Below are positions 1 to 10,000 of a stretch of DNA of 64,000 nt, piece by piece. The notes under the pieces were generated by a model that worked only from the letters and a program-made list of their open reading frames with translations, was not told the DNA's origin and made no database searches. Location: NCBI GenBank assembly GCA_022783865.1, contig JALFYY010000013.1, positions 1 to 64,000 of the forward strand, in the 5' to 3' direction. The position numbers and the translations under genes are program-made. The DNA comes from Bacteroidales bacterium (lineage in GTDB: Bacteria; Bacteroidota; Bacteroidia; Bacteroidales; Paludibacteraceae). Each line of letters opens with the position of its first letter. Within the stretch, counting starts at the first letter, position 1.

Positions 1-114
1 GACTTTACAGAAGAGCAAATTAAACAGATACAGGATAAGATAAACAGAAGACCAAGAGCTAAATTGAAATTTAACACACCGCTCACGGTCTTTAATAACA
101 AACTATTAACGTAG
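1..114 (+). mobile_element. 3' end of an IS30-family-like transposase (truncated by window edge)
   Basis: Frame 1 reads DFTEEQIKQIQDKINRRPRAKLKFNTPLTVFNNKLLT*, resembling the IS30-family C-terminus (INxRPRKxLxFxTPxEVF). Confidence 0.7.
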
Positions 115-161
115 TTGCATTTTGATGTGGAATGTTTAAAAAGCGGTTTTAGGAACAAATA

Positions 162-193
162 TTTGCGTATGTCAGAAAGTTGTAGTAATTTTG
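162..193 (+). promoter_or_regulatory. Bacteroidota-type promoter of acpP (TTTG 162-165, N20, TAATTTTG 186-193)
   Basis: Matches -33 TTTG / -7 TAnnTTTG with a 20-nt spacer; spacer sequence shared with two other promoters in the window. Confidence 0.7.
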
Positions 194-259
194 CTCCGTT
201 TTTTGCGGCGTAGTCGCATAAATCAATTCGATTAAGTTAAACTTAAATAAATTATTATT

Positions 260-496
260 ATGTCAGAAATCGAAGCAAAAGTAAAAGCAATTATTGTAGA
301 AAAATTAGGTAAAGACGAATCTGCAATAAACATGGATACTAACTTCATTACCGACTTGAACGCTGATTCGTTGGATATGGTGGAGTTGATTATGGAGTTT
401 GAAAATCAGTTTGGTATTCAGATCCCTGATGGTGACGAAACCAAGATTGCTACCGTGGGTGACGCTGTTGCTTACATCGAAAAGGCAATCGCTTAA
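260..496 (+). CDS. acpP: acyl carrier protein
   Basis: 78 aa with the phosphopantetheine motif [17 protein letters not shown]; upstream of fabF. Confidence 0.97.
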   Translation: MSEIEAKVKAIIVEKLGKDESAINMDTNFITDLNADSLDMVELIMEFENQFGIQIPDGDETKIATVGDAVAYIEKAIA

Positions 497-516
497 GGCG
501 AAAGATACTTAACTTT

Positions 517-1773
517 ATGGAGTTAAAAAGAGTAGTTGTAACCGGTTTGGGAGTCGTGACTCCTATTGGCAACGATGTGCAAACCATGTGGGATGCCATG
601 TTGCAAGGGAAGAGTGGTGCCGGACCTATTACACGCTTTGATGCATCAAAGTTCCGTACGCAGTTTGCATGCGAAGTCAAGGACTTTGATGCATCTTCTT
701 TTATGGATAGGGCAGAATTGCGCAAAATGGACTTGTGTTCGGAGTTTGCGCTCTATTGTGCCAAACAGGCGATGGACGATGCCGCTTTTGATTTGGAGAA
801 TGAGAACAAGCACCGCATGGGTGTAATATGGGGAAGCGGTATGGGAGGCGTCAAATCCTATGAAGAAAACGTTTCAAGTTACGTTAGCAACGGTAATCCG
901 CGTTTCAATCCGTTCTTTGTGCCGAAAGTCATCAGTAATATGACGGCGGGGCACATAGCTATTCTATTTAGTCTGAAAGGCGTGAACTTCACTACCGTAT
1001 CGGCTTGCGCCAGTTCGAACCATGCGATTATCAATGCATACAACTATATCCGTTTGAACAAGGCGGATGTTATCCTCACAGGAGGTAGCGAAGCTGCTAT
1101 CGAGGTAACGGGTATCGGTGGTTTCAATGCCATGCATGCGCTCTCTACGCGCAACGATGAGCCGCTGACGGCTTCACGTCCGTTCTCTGCTTCGCGCGAC
1201 GGCTTTGTGCTGGGTGAAGGTGGCGGCTGTCTGGTATTGGAAGAATATGAGCATGCACGTCGCCGTGGTGCACATATCTATGCCGAGATTGTAGGTACAG
1301 GTGCCAACGACGATGCCTATCATATGACGGCTCCCGATGCCGAAGGCAAAGGGGCGGCAGAGGTAATGCAGTTGGCGCTTGAAGAGTCTGGTTTGCGTCC
1401 GTCGGATATCGACTATATCAATACGCATGGCACTTCTACACCGCTTGGCGATGTGGCGGAAGTGAATGCTATCAAAGAGGTATTCGGCGAATATGCATAT
1501 AAACTCAACATCAGTTCTACCAAATCGATGACGGGTCACCTCTTAGGCGGTACAGGAGCTGTGGAGGCAGTGGCATCTATAATGGCTATTCAGCACGATA
1601 TCATTCCGCCTACTATCAATCATCAGGAAGGCGATGAAGATGAGCATATCGATTATAAGCTGAATTTCACTTTCAACAAGCCCCAACATCGTGTCGTTAA
1701 CTATGCACTTTCTAACAATTTCGGTTTTGGCGGACACAATGCCTGCCTTATCTTCAAAAAACCGGAGGCGTAA
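517..1773 (+). CDS. fabF: beta-ketoacyl-ACP synthase II
   Basis: 418 aa; VSACASSNHA active site, NTHGTSTPLGD, NNFGFGGHN. Confidence 0.97.
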   Translation: MELKRVVVTGLGVVTPIGNDVQTMWDAMLQGKSGAGPITRFDASKFRTQFACEVKDFDASSFMDRAELRKMDLCSEFALYCAKQAMDDAAFDLENENKHRMGVIWGSGMGGVKSYEENVSSYVSNGNPRFNPFFVPKVISNMTAGHIAILFSLKGVNFTTVSACASSNHAIINAYNYIRLNKADVILTGGSEAAIEVTGIGGFNAMHALSTRNDEPLTASRPFSASRDGFVLGEGGGCLVLEEYEHARRRGAHIYAEIVGTGANDDAYHMTAPDAEGKGAAEVMQLALEESGLRPSDIDYINTHGTSTPLGDVAEVNAIKEVFGEYAYKLNISSTKSMTGHLLGGTGAVEAVASIMAIQHDIIPPTINHQEGDEDEHIDYKLNFTFNKPQHRVVNYALSNNFGFGGHNACLIFKKPEA

Positions 1774-2487
1774 GTGAACCGGCAAACGTTGATAAACAAA
1801 CTAAGGCTTCTCTTTGCAAAACAGGAGAAGCTTTATTCGTTTTGGTACGGTTTGCTCGGCTTTTATCCCAATAACCTTTCTCTCTACGATCAGGCTCTGA
1901 CACATCGTTCTTCCAAACAAGGTAACAATGAACGACTTGAATACTTAGGCGATGCCGTATTGGGTTTGGTGGTAGCGGATATTCTTTGCCGGCTTTATCC
2001 TTCCGCTTCAGAGGGCTTTCTCACTCGGGCGCGAGCCAAGATGGTTTCGCGCGAGCATCTGAATAAAGTGGCATACCGGTTGCAACTCCATCAGTATCTC
2101 AAAGTTGGGGTGAATATCCGGGAGAATGCTGATAACCTCTATGGCAATGCGCTTGAAGCTTTGGTGGGCGCTATATATGCAGATGCCGGATATCAGGCAG
2201 CGGAGCGGTTTATACGCCAGCATGTCATCACGAAAGACGAACAGCAACTCAAACATTTCTTGGAGAAGGAGATAGATTTCAAATCGCGACTGTTGGAATG
2301 GGGGCAACGCCGGCATAAGAAAGTGGAATTTGTTTTTCTCCGTGATAATTACGAAGCCGCTCACGACCGGCATGCTTTTCTGTTTGAAGTCCAAATAGAC
2401 GGGGAAGCAGTGGCGCAAGCAGCCGGCAAAACCAAACTCGAAGCACAACAGATAGTGGCAAAAAAGACTCTCCGATTGCTGAAATAG
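1774..2487 (+). CDS. rnc: ribonuclease III
   Basis: NERLEYLGDAVLGLVVAD signature plus C-terminal dsRBD; GTG start directly after the fabF stop. Confidence 0.95.
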   Translation: MNRQTLINKLRLLFAKQEKLYSFWYGLLGFYPNNLSLYDQALTHRSSKQGNNERLEYLGDAVLGLVVADILCRLYPSASEGFLTRARAKMVSREHLNKVAYRLQLHQYLKVGVNIRENADNLYGNALEALVGAIYADAGYQAAERFIRQHVITKDEQQLKHFLEKEIDFKSRLLEWGQRRHKKVEFVFLRDNYEAAHDRHAFLFEVQIDGEAVAQAAGKTKLEAQQIVAKKTLRLLK

Positions 2488-2609
2488 TTTGCTTTTTCAC
2501 TGATTTTGTCCCTTTTGGAGCGCATATTGTTCGAATTTGCTGAATTTGTGCGGTCATTCCGATTATTATTTGTAACTTTGCAACACGATTACAAAAACAA
2601 GGTATTATT

Positions 2610-2810
2610 ATGTTAACAGTTAAAATCGGTGAGAATGCCGGACTCGTCTGGAATGCACTGCAAGGTGGTGCACTCACAGCCAAAGCGTTGAAAAAAGCAA
2701 CCAAACTCAAGGAAGCAGATTTGAATATGGCTCTCGGTTGGTTGGCTCGCGAAAACAACATCAGTTTCGAGATTTCCGAAACAGATACATTTATCTCATT
2801 GCGCAAGTAA
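2610..2810 (+). CDS. winged helix-turn-helix domain protein (DUF2582-like)
   Basis: 66 aa, IGENAGLVWNALQGGALTAKALKKATKLKEADLNMALGWLAREN. Confidence 0.75.
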   Translation: MLTVKIGENAGLVWNALQGGALTAKALKKATKLKEADLNMALGWLARENNISFEISETDTFISLRK

Positions 2811-2835
2811 GCGTATTTTCAGGGATAATAAACAG

Positions 2836-2877
2836 AGAGAATGTGTCGGATTTTTATTTTGACACATTCTCTTTTTG
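2836..2877 (+). terminator. Rho-independent terminator after the wHTH gene
   Basis: AGAGAATGTGTC...GACACATTCTCT 12-bp perfect stem followed by TTTTT. Confidence 0.8.
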
Positions 2878-2996
2878 TGTAGCAGTTGTTGTATAGGTAT
2901 AGCGGATAGGTTCACATTTGTTTATCTTCCTGTTTTGCTTCTGCTTGAAGTTTCTTTGATTCAAAAATTCTTGTTGTACAACGATAATCGGGAATA

Positions 2997-3044
2997 TACA
3001 AAGCAACCGGCACTATGATTGGTGCCGGTCGCCGCTTTGTCCAG
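2997..3044 (-). terminator. terminator-like hairpin after the TPR lipoprotein gene
   Basis: ACCGGCAC...GTGCCGGT core stem inside an outer ACAAAGC/GCTTTGT stem. Confidence 0.6.
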
Positions 3045-3058
3045 GTTTTGGTAGAACC

Positions 3059-4747
3059 TTATTTTACAATAGCATTAAATTGGTCGTCGTTAGCAAACTT
3101 CGAGAATTCGATATCTTTTGCAGCTTTTGCTTTCATGCTTGCGTCACGGCTGATGGCTGTTTGCAAGTTGGAGTAAACGGCTTGACGGTCGTTGGTGCGG
3201 GCACCTACGATAGCGAGCAAATAAGCAGTGGTTGCATTCGGATTCTGTACTTTCTCCAATGTCTGACGGGCACCGGCATAGTTTTCATCCAAAATCTGTT
3301 GAACAGCAGCATTGTTGGTTGCGCTGTTGCCATAAGAACGTTGCGCATTGTTGTAGTCACCACGCATTGTATAGTAAGTACCCATAGCTGCGGACAGGTT
3401 TGCCGATGTTCCGGCAGCTTTGCCAAGATATACGTTGGCTTTGTCCAAATCGTTTTCTGCCATAGCGGCTACAGCAGCGTTGTAGTTTACATCAGGATTG
3501 TTAGGCTCGATTTCCAAAGCTTTGGCATAGCAACGGCGTGCTTCTGCCACATTGCCTTGCTCAAAATAAATCATACCCAGGTTGTTGTGAGTACGGTAGT
3601 CGTTGCCGTAAAGTTCGATACCTTTCTTATAGATGCGTGCCTTTTCGTTTTTGTCGTTGGTCAGGGTTGCGGCATACAGCAGTTCGTCAACAGAAAGTTG
3701 TACAGGATCTGTAGCAACCAACGATTGGATTTCATCGTCTGATTTTCCGATAAGGTCGGTGGTCAGAATCAGACGTGAACGGCGCAATGCGGGAAGAATT
3801 TCATCAGCGATGGTTTTATAAACGGTAGAGAGATTCTTGATTTGTGCTTCACGTTCTTCGGGGTCAGAGTACATGGAAAGCACGCGGAGTACCAACTCTT
3901 TGTCCTGAATATTGCTGTTCTCCATAAGAGTTTGGAAGCCTTCCCAGTCTTCTGCTGTGATATTGCTTTCGATACCTGTTTGGATTTTGGCTTTTTTGAG
4001 TTCGCGTTGCAGGAATTTTTGTGCAACAGCCTGGCGTTGTTCTGCCAATTTCTCATTTTGGTTTTCTTTGCCGTCAGGAGAAGCGTAGCCGGCAACTTCG
4101 ATTTTGTTGATTTCTTTGTTTTCGGCTGCATTGGCATCCAAGATGGCAGATTTCAAATCGGCGATTTTAGCAGATCTGGTTTCTGAGTAGCGCAGGTTGG
4201 CCTGGTTGATGAGGAACTTGATGTCAGCCTCTTGGATTTCTTGGATAATACGTTGGAATTTGTCGGGAGTAACAGCAGCCTTGTTGTCGCAAGCGGTAGC
4301 CAATTGAGCTGTTGCAACTACACCGTCAGCTACTTTCAAATCCGGAATTTCGATGGTCTTCTTGCCTACTACGGCATTGAAGCGCAAGTAGAGTTCTGCT
4401 TGTGCCATGTCAGGTATATAAACGCAAGAGAAAGTTTGCTTGTAAGCACCACCTGCTTTGTAGTTAACCGTTTTGCCGTTCTCTTTGGCTTTCTCACCTA
4501 CATAAACAACGGGTTCGCCCACTGTTTCTGTACCGTTGTATTTCAAGACGGGCGTAACGGTGAGGACACCTTTCTTTACAAATTTCTTCTCAGGAAAAGT
4601 TCCGTTGATGTCAGCGGTTATTTTTCCGCCGACTACGGTCAACGGGTTGGGATTAACCGTAATGTTCTCAGGTTGTTGCAACTTGTTGTTGCAAGAAGTC
4701 AGCAAGGCCACAGCCAATACTGATACAATGAATAGACCTTTTTTCAT
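3059..4747 (-). CDS. TPR-containing lipoprotein with an OmpA-like segment
   Basis: Lipobox LLTSC; TPR units (THNNLGMIYFEQGNVAEARRCYAKALEIEPNNPDVNYN); IEVAGYASPDG...NEKLAEQRQAVAQKFL. Confidence 0.85.
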   Translation of the reverse strand: MKKGLFIVSVLAVALLTSCNNKLQQPENITVNPNPLTVVGGKITADINGTFPEKKFVKKGVLTVTPVLKYNGTETVGEPVVYVGEKAKENGKTVNYKAGGAYKQTFSCVYIPDMAQAELYLRFNAVVGKKTIEIPDLKVADGVVATAQLATACDNKAAVTPDKFQRIIQEIQEADIKFLINQANLRYSETRSAKIADLKSAILDANAAENKEINKIEVAGYASPDGKENQNEKLAEQRQAVAQKFLQRELKKAKIQTGIESNITAEDWEGFQTLMENSNIQDKELVLRVLSMYSDPEEREAQIKNLSTVYKTIADEILPALRRSRLILTTDLIGKSDDEIQSLVATDPVQLSVDELLYAATLTNDKNEKARIYKKGIELYGNDYRTHNNLGMIYFEQGNVAEARRCYAKALEIEPNNPDVNYNAAVAAMAENDLDKANVYLGKAAGTSANLSAAMGTYYTMRGDYNNAQRSYGNSATNNAAVQQILDENYAGARQTLEKVQNPNATTAYLLAIVGARTNDRQAVYSNLQTAISRDASMKAKAAKDIEFSKFANDDQFNAIVK

Positions 4748-5174
4748 ATTGATTTATATTTGTTTTTATTATTAATCTTGCCACTTTGTGACCGGAGTGT
4801 TTTGTGCCTGCATATTCTGTCAAAGTGCAGGAAATATTACATGATTTGCCACTCCATACAATATGGTGCAAAGATACGAATATATTTCGGTCTGAACAAT
4901 AGTTTTGCGTGATTTCTGTGTTTTTTCTTCAAATCCGCCATATTCTATCTATAAACAATGTTCGTTTGCCGTAGAATGTGGCATGTAGGAGCTATTGTGT
5001 ATTGTCGGGAAAAGATTATTTAGATATGCTGTCTGATAAGAAACCTTTCTTTGTATTGCGAGCGAGACGTCTACATTTCGACAGGGTGTTAATGATTTTT
5101 AATAGTTGCCGAAAAAGGGGCATTTCTCAGGGGCAAAAATGGGCGGAGTTTGGTGATTTTTGGGCGTATTTTAT

Positions 5175-5284
5175 AGTGCGTTCCTGTTCAGTTGTTCTTC
5201 ATTCGTTCTTCATTGCCTGTTCAAATATAGCTTGCAAGTCAATGGTAATGGGCTACCACAGCGCTTTTTTATCTTTTTTAACGC
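5175..5284 (+). repeat. ~110-bp dispersed intergenic repeat, copy 1
   Basis: Hand alignment to the reverse complement of 50614..50723 gives about 85% identity without gaps; contains an 11-nt-period array at 5184..5227. Confidence 0.85.
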
Positions 5285-5425
5285 AGCGATTCGTTTAAAC
5301 CTGACATGCAGGTGAAAACAGCAAGATTTTACAGTGTTTTACCGGACAGTAATATTAGGATAGACACGATACAAAACCGCAAAATTTGATGTCGCTATGC
5401 TGTTGCTTTGAATTTTGAACAAATA

Positions 5426-5457
5426 TTTGTGTGAGTCAGAAACTTGTAGTACCTTTG
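5426..5457 (+). promoter_or_regulatory. Bacteroidota-type promoter upstream of the riboswitch (TTTG 5426-5429, TACCTTTG 5450-5457)
   Basis: 20-nt spacer TGTGAGTCAGAAACTTGTAG closely matches the spacers at 162 and 13958. Confidence 0.75.
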
Positions 5458-5485
5458 TCGCGTCATTGGCGAATGATACAAAATG

Positions 5486-5685
5486 TAGGTGTCGGTTCGT
5501 GTGCGCAGGTACACGATGAAAAGAGAATCAGGTGAAAGTCCTGAACAGACCCGCTGCTGTAAGTTTCTTGCGGTTGCACAGTTGCAACCCGAATGCCGGT
5601 ACAAGCAAAGCCATTGCGGAAACATCAGTCCGTGAGAAGGCGTACCAAGCAGGAAACAAGTCAGAAGAACTGCCGATACTATAGG
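5486..5685 (+). ncRNA. cobalamin riboswitch (boundaries approximate)
   Basis: GAATCAGGTGAAAGTCCTGAACAGACCCGCTGCTGTAA, CATCAGTCCGTGAGAAGG and AAGTCAGAAGAACTGCC match the conserved B12 element blocks in order. Confidence 0.85.
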
Positions 5686-5804
5686 TTCAGATATGCTTTC
5701 GAGGAAAAAGAGCAGAACCATGGCGGCAGGCATACAGCAATGCATACCCGTATCGAAAATGATACTAGGCAGCAGATAGCAAAGGCAATGCGACATGATA
5801 TTTA

Positions 5805-5855
5805 GGCACATCTTTTCCTGAAGCAGAAGGCTACGGAAAGATGTGTCTTCTGTTT
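5805..5855 (+). terminator. terminator-like hairpin between the riboswitch and the first ORF
   Basis: GGCACATCTTTTCC (5805-5818) pairs with GGAAAGATGTGTC (5835-5847), followed by a T-rich tract. Confidence 0.6.
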
Positions 5856-5916
5856 CTTGACGGGTGTTTTTTCTCGTCGGCTGTTTGACGAATAACACGC
5901 AAACAGTGATTATACA

Positions 5917-7077
5917 ATGCTAATACGTACATTCCTTTTAGGGCTTTGCCTGTCGGTGGTGATACAGACTGCTGCTGCAAATCCATGTGCAGCAACGGTT
6001 TATACCTATCAGCCGGCACCCGGGCAATTCGTAAATTTGTTGCCTGCCTACGCAGATGGCGATACTTCGGATGATATGTGCCGCAAGGTGGAAGCGGCAT
6101 GGCTACAGCAAACTCCCGTTACCTTAGGCGCATGGGGCGGCTATGTGGTATTCGGCTTCGACCATATGGTGGCGAATGTACCCGATGAATACGATTTGTG
6201 TATTTTGGGTAACGCTTCAGTTGCCAAGCAAAGTGCCGACGGACGTTATTGGGGTGCGGCAGAACCCGGTAGCGTAATGGTCAGTTACGATGCCAATGGC
6301 AACGGGCTGCCCGACGACGAGTGGTATCACTTGGCAGGTAGTGAACACGGCAATACCGCCACTGTGCACGATTATGTCTGTACCTATCATCGCCCTGCTG
6401 CCGCCCATCAGCCGGTGGCGGGTGTTTCATGGAAATATCTTACTGATTCGCTCTATATACGCTGGACGGATAACCAAGGCGGGGCAGGGTATGTTTCCAA
6501 AAACAGTTTCCATAAGCAGGACTACTGGCCCTTGTGGGTGAGTGCGGACGAGTTGGCGTTTTCGGGAGTGCGGTTGCCCGACAATGTGGAAATGCTTGGT
6601 ACCGCCGGCACCAACAATATTCTTTGGTGCTACGATTACGGTTATACCGATGTGTTTGCCAACAACGACGAGCGTAATCGCATGAAGATAGATTGGGCGG
6701 TGGACGCACAAGGTAATTCGGTCTTTTTGCCGGGAATACATTTTGTAAAGGTATATACTGCCGTCAATCAATATGCAGGTTGGACGGGCGAGGTATCTAC
6801 CGAAGTAGCCGGTGCCTTCGATTTGCACGCCACCTCCACTACGGCATGTGAACATACCGCCTCGCAACCGTCAGTCACCCTGTTATCCAATCCTGTTCGG
6901 GAAACGATGGTGATAACATCGTCAACGACACAACATGCGGCTGTGTACAACTTGCATGGGCATCTTCTGTTCAATATCAATCTGTCTGCCGGCACAAACC
7001 GTATCTCATGCTCTTTGCCCCAATGCATCTATCTTCTGCAATACGATGGCGGAGCTTTGCGATTCTTGAAACAATAA
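5917..7077 (+). CDS. secreted surface protein with T9SS-type C-terminal sorting domain, cobalamin-riboswitch-controlled
   Basis: Signal peptide MLIRTFLLGLCLSVVIQTAAA; C-terminus VTLLSNPVRETMVI...AAVYNLHGHLLFNINLSAGTN...YLLQYDGGALRFLKQ. Confidence 0.8.
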   Translation: MLIRTFLLGLCLSVVIQTAAANPCAATVYTYQPAPGQFVNLLPAYADGDTSDDMCRKVEAAWLQQTPVTLGAWGGYVVFGFDHMVANVPDEYDLCILGNASVAKQSADGRYWGAAEPGSVMVSYDANGNGLPDDEWYHLAGSEHGNTATVHDYVCTYHRPAAAHQPVAGVSWKYLTDSLYIRWTDNQGGAGYVSKNSFHKQDYWPLWVSADELAFSGVRLPDNVEMLGTAGTNNILWCYDYGYTDVFANNDERNRMKIDWAVDAQGNSVFLPGIHFVKVYTAVNQYAGWTGEVSTEVAGAFDLHATSTTACEHTASQPSVTLLSNPVRETMVITSSTTQHAAVYNLHGHLLFNINLSAGTNRISCSLPQCIYLLQYDGGALRFLKQ

Positions 7078-7096
7078 CAAACAAATTCATATTATC

Positions 7097-10000
7097 ATGA
7101 ACCGGAAATTACGTAACTTTTATTTATTGGCATGCTTGATAATGACACTGCCTTGTCTGCATGCCGAAGACCTGCTGATGCTGCAATTCGGCAAACAGGT
7201 TCTGACTGTCAGTAAGGATAATCCGCTCACTTTCTACGACATGAAAGGTACTGAGGACATCCCTTCCAACAACAACAGTAACTCTTTTTCTACAGCTATT
7301 TTTAAGCCTGCAGAAGAAGGGAATTCCATTGTCCTTAGTTTTGAGACAGTCGATGTGAGGAACGACGGGGCGTCTTATCCTGCTTACCTCAACATCTATA
7401 ATGGCGTGTTCGACACCACATCGGTGACGTATCCTGCTACGGTAGGAGATGTTTCAACCACAAAGTTCCCGACTACCGATGCTTTGCTTGCCTCGTTGGA
7501 CGGGACGTATTCCGATCTGACATACGTTTCTTCCGATGCAACGGGGGCGCTTTCGGTGTGCTACCATTACAAATATGCCAAGCGATGTGGGGGATGGAAA
7601 GCAGTAGTGTCATCCGTAAAGGTGGAAGATATGGCAATCAAGACCGCCACAGCCGACTATTCGCAAGTGAATGGCAATATCTACGCCGGCAAGCAGAATG
7701 TAGCTTTGGCAGGCCTGACTATTCAGACCGAAGGTCTTGGCAATCCCGATGCGCTTACTGGTGTAAGTTTTTCTCTTTCCTGTACGAACGTCATCGATCC
7801 CGCTACGCTGAAACTGTATGCAGGTAATGCGGCAAGCACAGCATCGCTCACAGCTATTGATGCTTCCGTCACCGGGACGAACGGCACATATAGCTTTACA
7901 CTCTCCAAGCCATTGGCGGCAGGCGATAATCAGTTCTGCATAGGTGCAGATGTCCTTTCTTCTGCTCCGTTTGATGCCACAGTGTCTCTTAATATTACCG
8001 GCATCACAACACAGAAAGGATACAGTGGTTTTCAAACCGTAACGCCTGCTTTGTTCACCGTGGCACGCATGGTGCTGATTGCCAATACGCCTGCCACTTA
8101 TACGGTGGAGCAGGAACTGGGTTTCTACGACGATGGCGGTCCCGAGGGTAAGATTAGTAATAACTTCGAAGGCACTGTCACTTTCATGCCTGCTCACGAA
8201 GGGATGAAAGTGCAAATCGACTTTTCCGATATCAGTATCTTTTACACCTCTTCTGCGGTCAGCATCGGCAATCAGGATCTGCTCAAGATATACAATGGCA
8301 CCACTGCCGCTGCCGAAAATCTGCTTTATAGTGTAGAAACCGACAAACTGCCGTCACTGACAGTAAAGAGTACTTCTGCCGACGGTGCTCTGACGGTATA
8401 TATGCGCAGCAAGACGCCTTCTTCCTATTATATAGGTACCGGCTTTGAGGCGAAAGTGTCCGAGTTTGTGCCGGAAGCAATGACGGTGGGTGCCCTGACA
8501 GTGGAGAAGACCGAGAGCCGCACTTTGTCTGCTGGCGAGAAGAACAGTCCTTTGCTCGGTTTCAACATTCAAACCGTCAATACGGAACCTGCCTTGTCGC
8601 CTGCTTCGTTTGTGTTTGTTACGAACGGTACGTTCCCGCAGATAGCAACGGCGGAAGTCTATTACACAAAACGTTCCGATGTTTTCTCCACCGCCGTCTT
8701 GGCAGGTAGTGCAACCGTAACCGGCAACGGCGTTGTCATTGCTGTTACCGATGCAATAGCGTTGCAAGAAGGCGACAACTATTTCTGGTTGGCGTGCGAC
8801 ATTGCCACTGATGCGCCTAACGGTGCAAAGGTGGAGGCGACTTTGTCAAAGGTGACTTTCCGCAACGGTACGGCGCAGGAGAATATCACTACTCCGGCAG
8901 GAGATTTCGAGATTTATAATATCGTCCGTTCCTCGTGTGGCTCGCAGGAGATAACCGTTTACGGCGATTGGGCATATACGCATACGCAGAGCTCGTATGG
9001 CAGTAATTATGCTGCAGAGAACTGCAATCAGACGGTTGTTTTCCGTCCTGCTGTGGAAGGCAATCTGATACAAATCGATTATGCGGATTTTGCCGTATAT
9101 TATTCTTCGTCAGCTTACTATGGCGTGCGTGCCAAATACGAGATTTACAACGGTTCCGGTACTGCCGGAACCAAACTGTGGGAAGTTACTGCCGACAACT
9201 GCAATGTAGGTCCCGGCAGGGTGCGTTCTTCGGCGGAGGACGGCGCACTGACGGTGGTATTCAATCCGAATACTGCCTCGTCCTATACAGACAAAGGCTG
9301 GCATGCTACTGTTTCCCAATATACACCGTTCGATATGAAAGTGACGGAAATCACAGTAGAGCAGGCTTCTGTCAAGTTGGTAAAACCCGGAGAGAAAGCG
9401 GCGGCAATACTTGCTTTCGACATACAAACCGAAGGCATGCTCAACGGATTGACACTGCAGGAAATTACGCTCGACTTGAAGGGTTCCGAAACCGATGTGG
9501 ACAGTGTGCTGCTTTTCCGTAATGGAGAAGAAATCAGTCGTGTACCGGCAGCCTCTACAGTTACATTGACGAGCGATGTTCTCTTGCAGGAGTACAGCAA
9601 TCGTTTCACGGTTCTTTTCAACCTCAAAGCCGATGCCGCGATAGGTCATTCGGTGGATGCTGCCTTGACGCATGTGAAAGTGACGGACCGGGTCTTGCAA
9701 CCTGTCAACGGTGATCCCGACGGTGCCCGGCCCGTCAAGAACGTCTATCTTTTGCAGGCGGGCGACAACGGGCAACTGAATGTAGGAACCAACTCTTTGA
9801 TGTTCTACGACGACGGAGGCGAAGATGCCGACTATTCTTCCGGTTTCGAGGGATGGGTCACTTTTGTACCTACGGTGGAGAACAGTGCCATTGAGTTGGT
9901 GTTCAACGATTTCAATTGTGCCTACGGATGCTCGTTCTATCTCTACTATGCCGATGGCAGACAGGAAAACTACGATGCAAGTTTCGGTTATTACGACAAA

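Noticed and set aside
5057-5085. Possible fifth copy of the GTAGAGACG motif (GCGAGCGAGACGTCTACATTT, inverted)
   Set aside because: Only one arm is recognisable; too weak to include with the four clearer copies.
5593-5805. 70-aa ORF overlapping the riboswitch
   Set aside because: Lies inside conserved aptamer sequence; peptide is charged and low-complexity with no homology signature.
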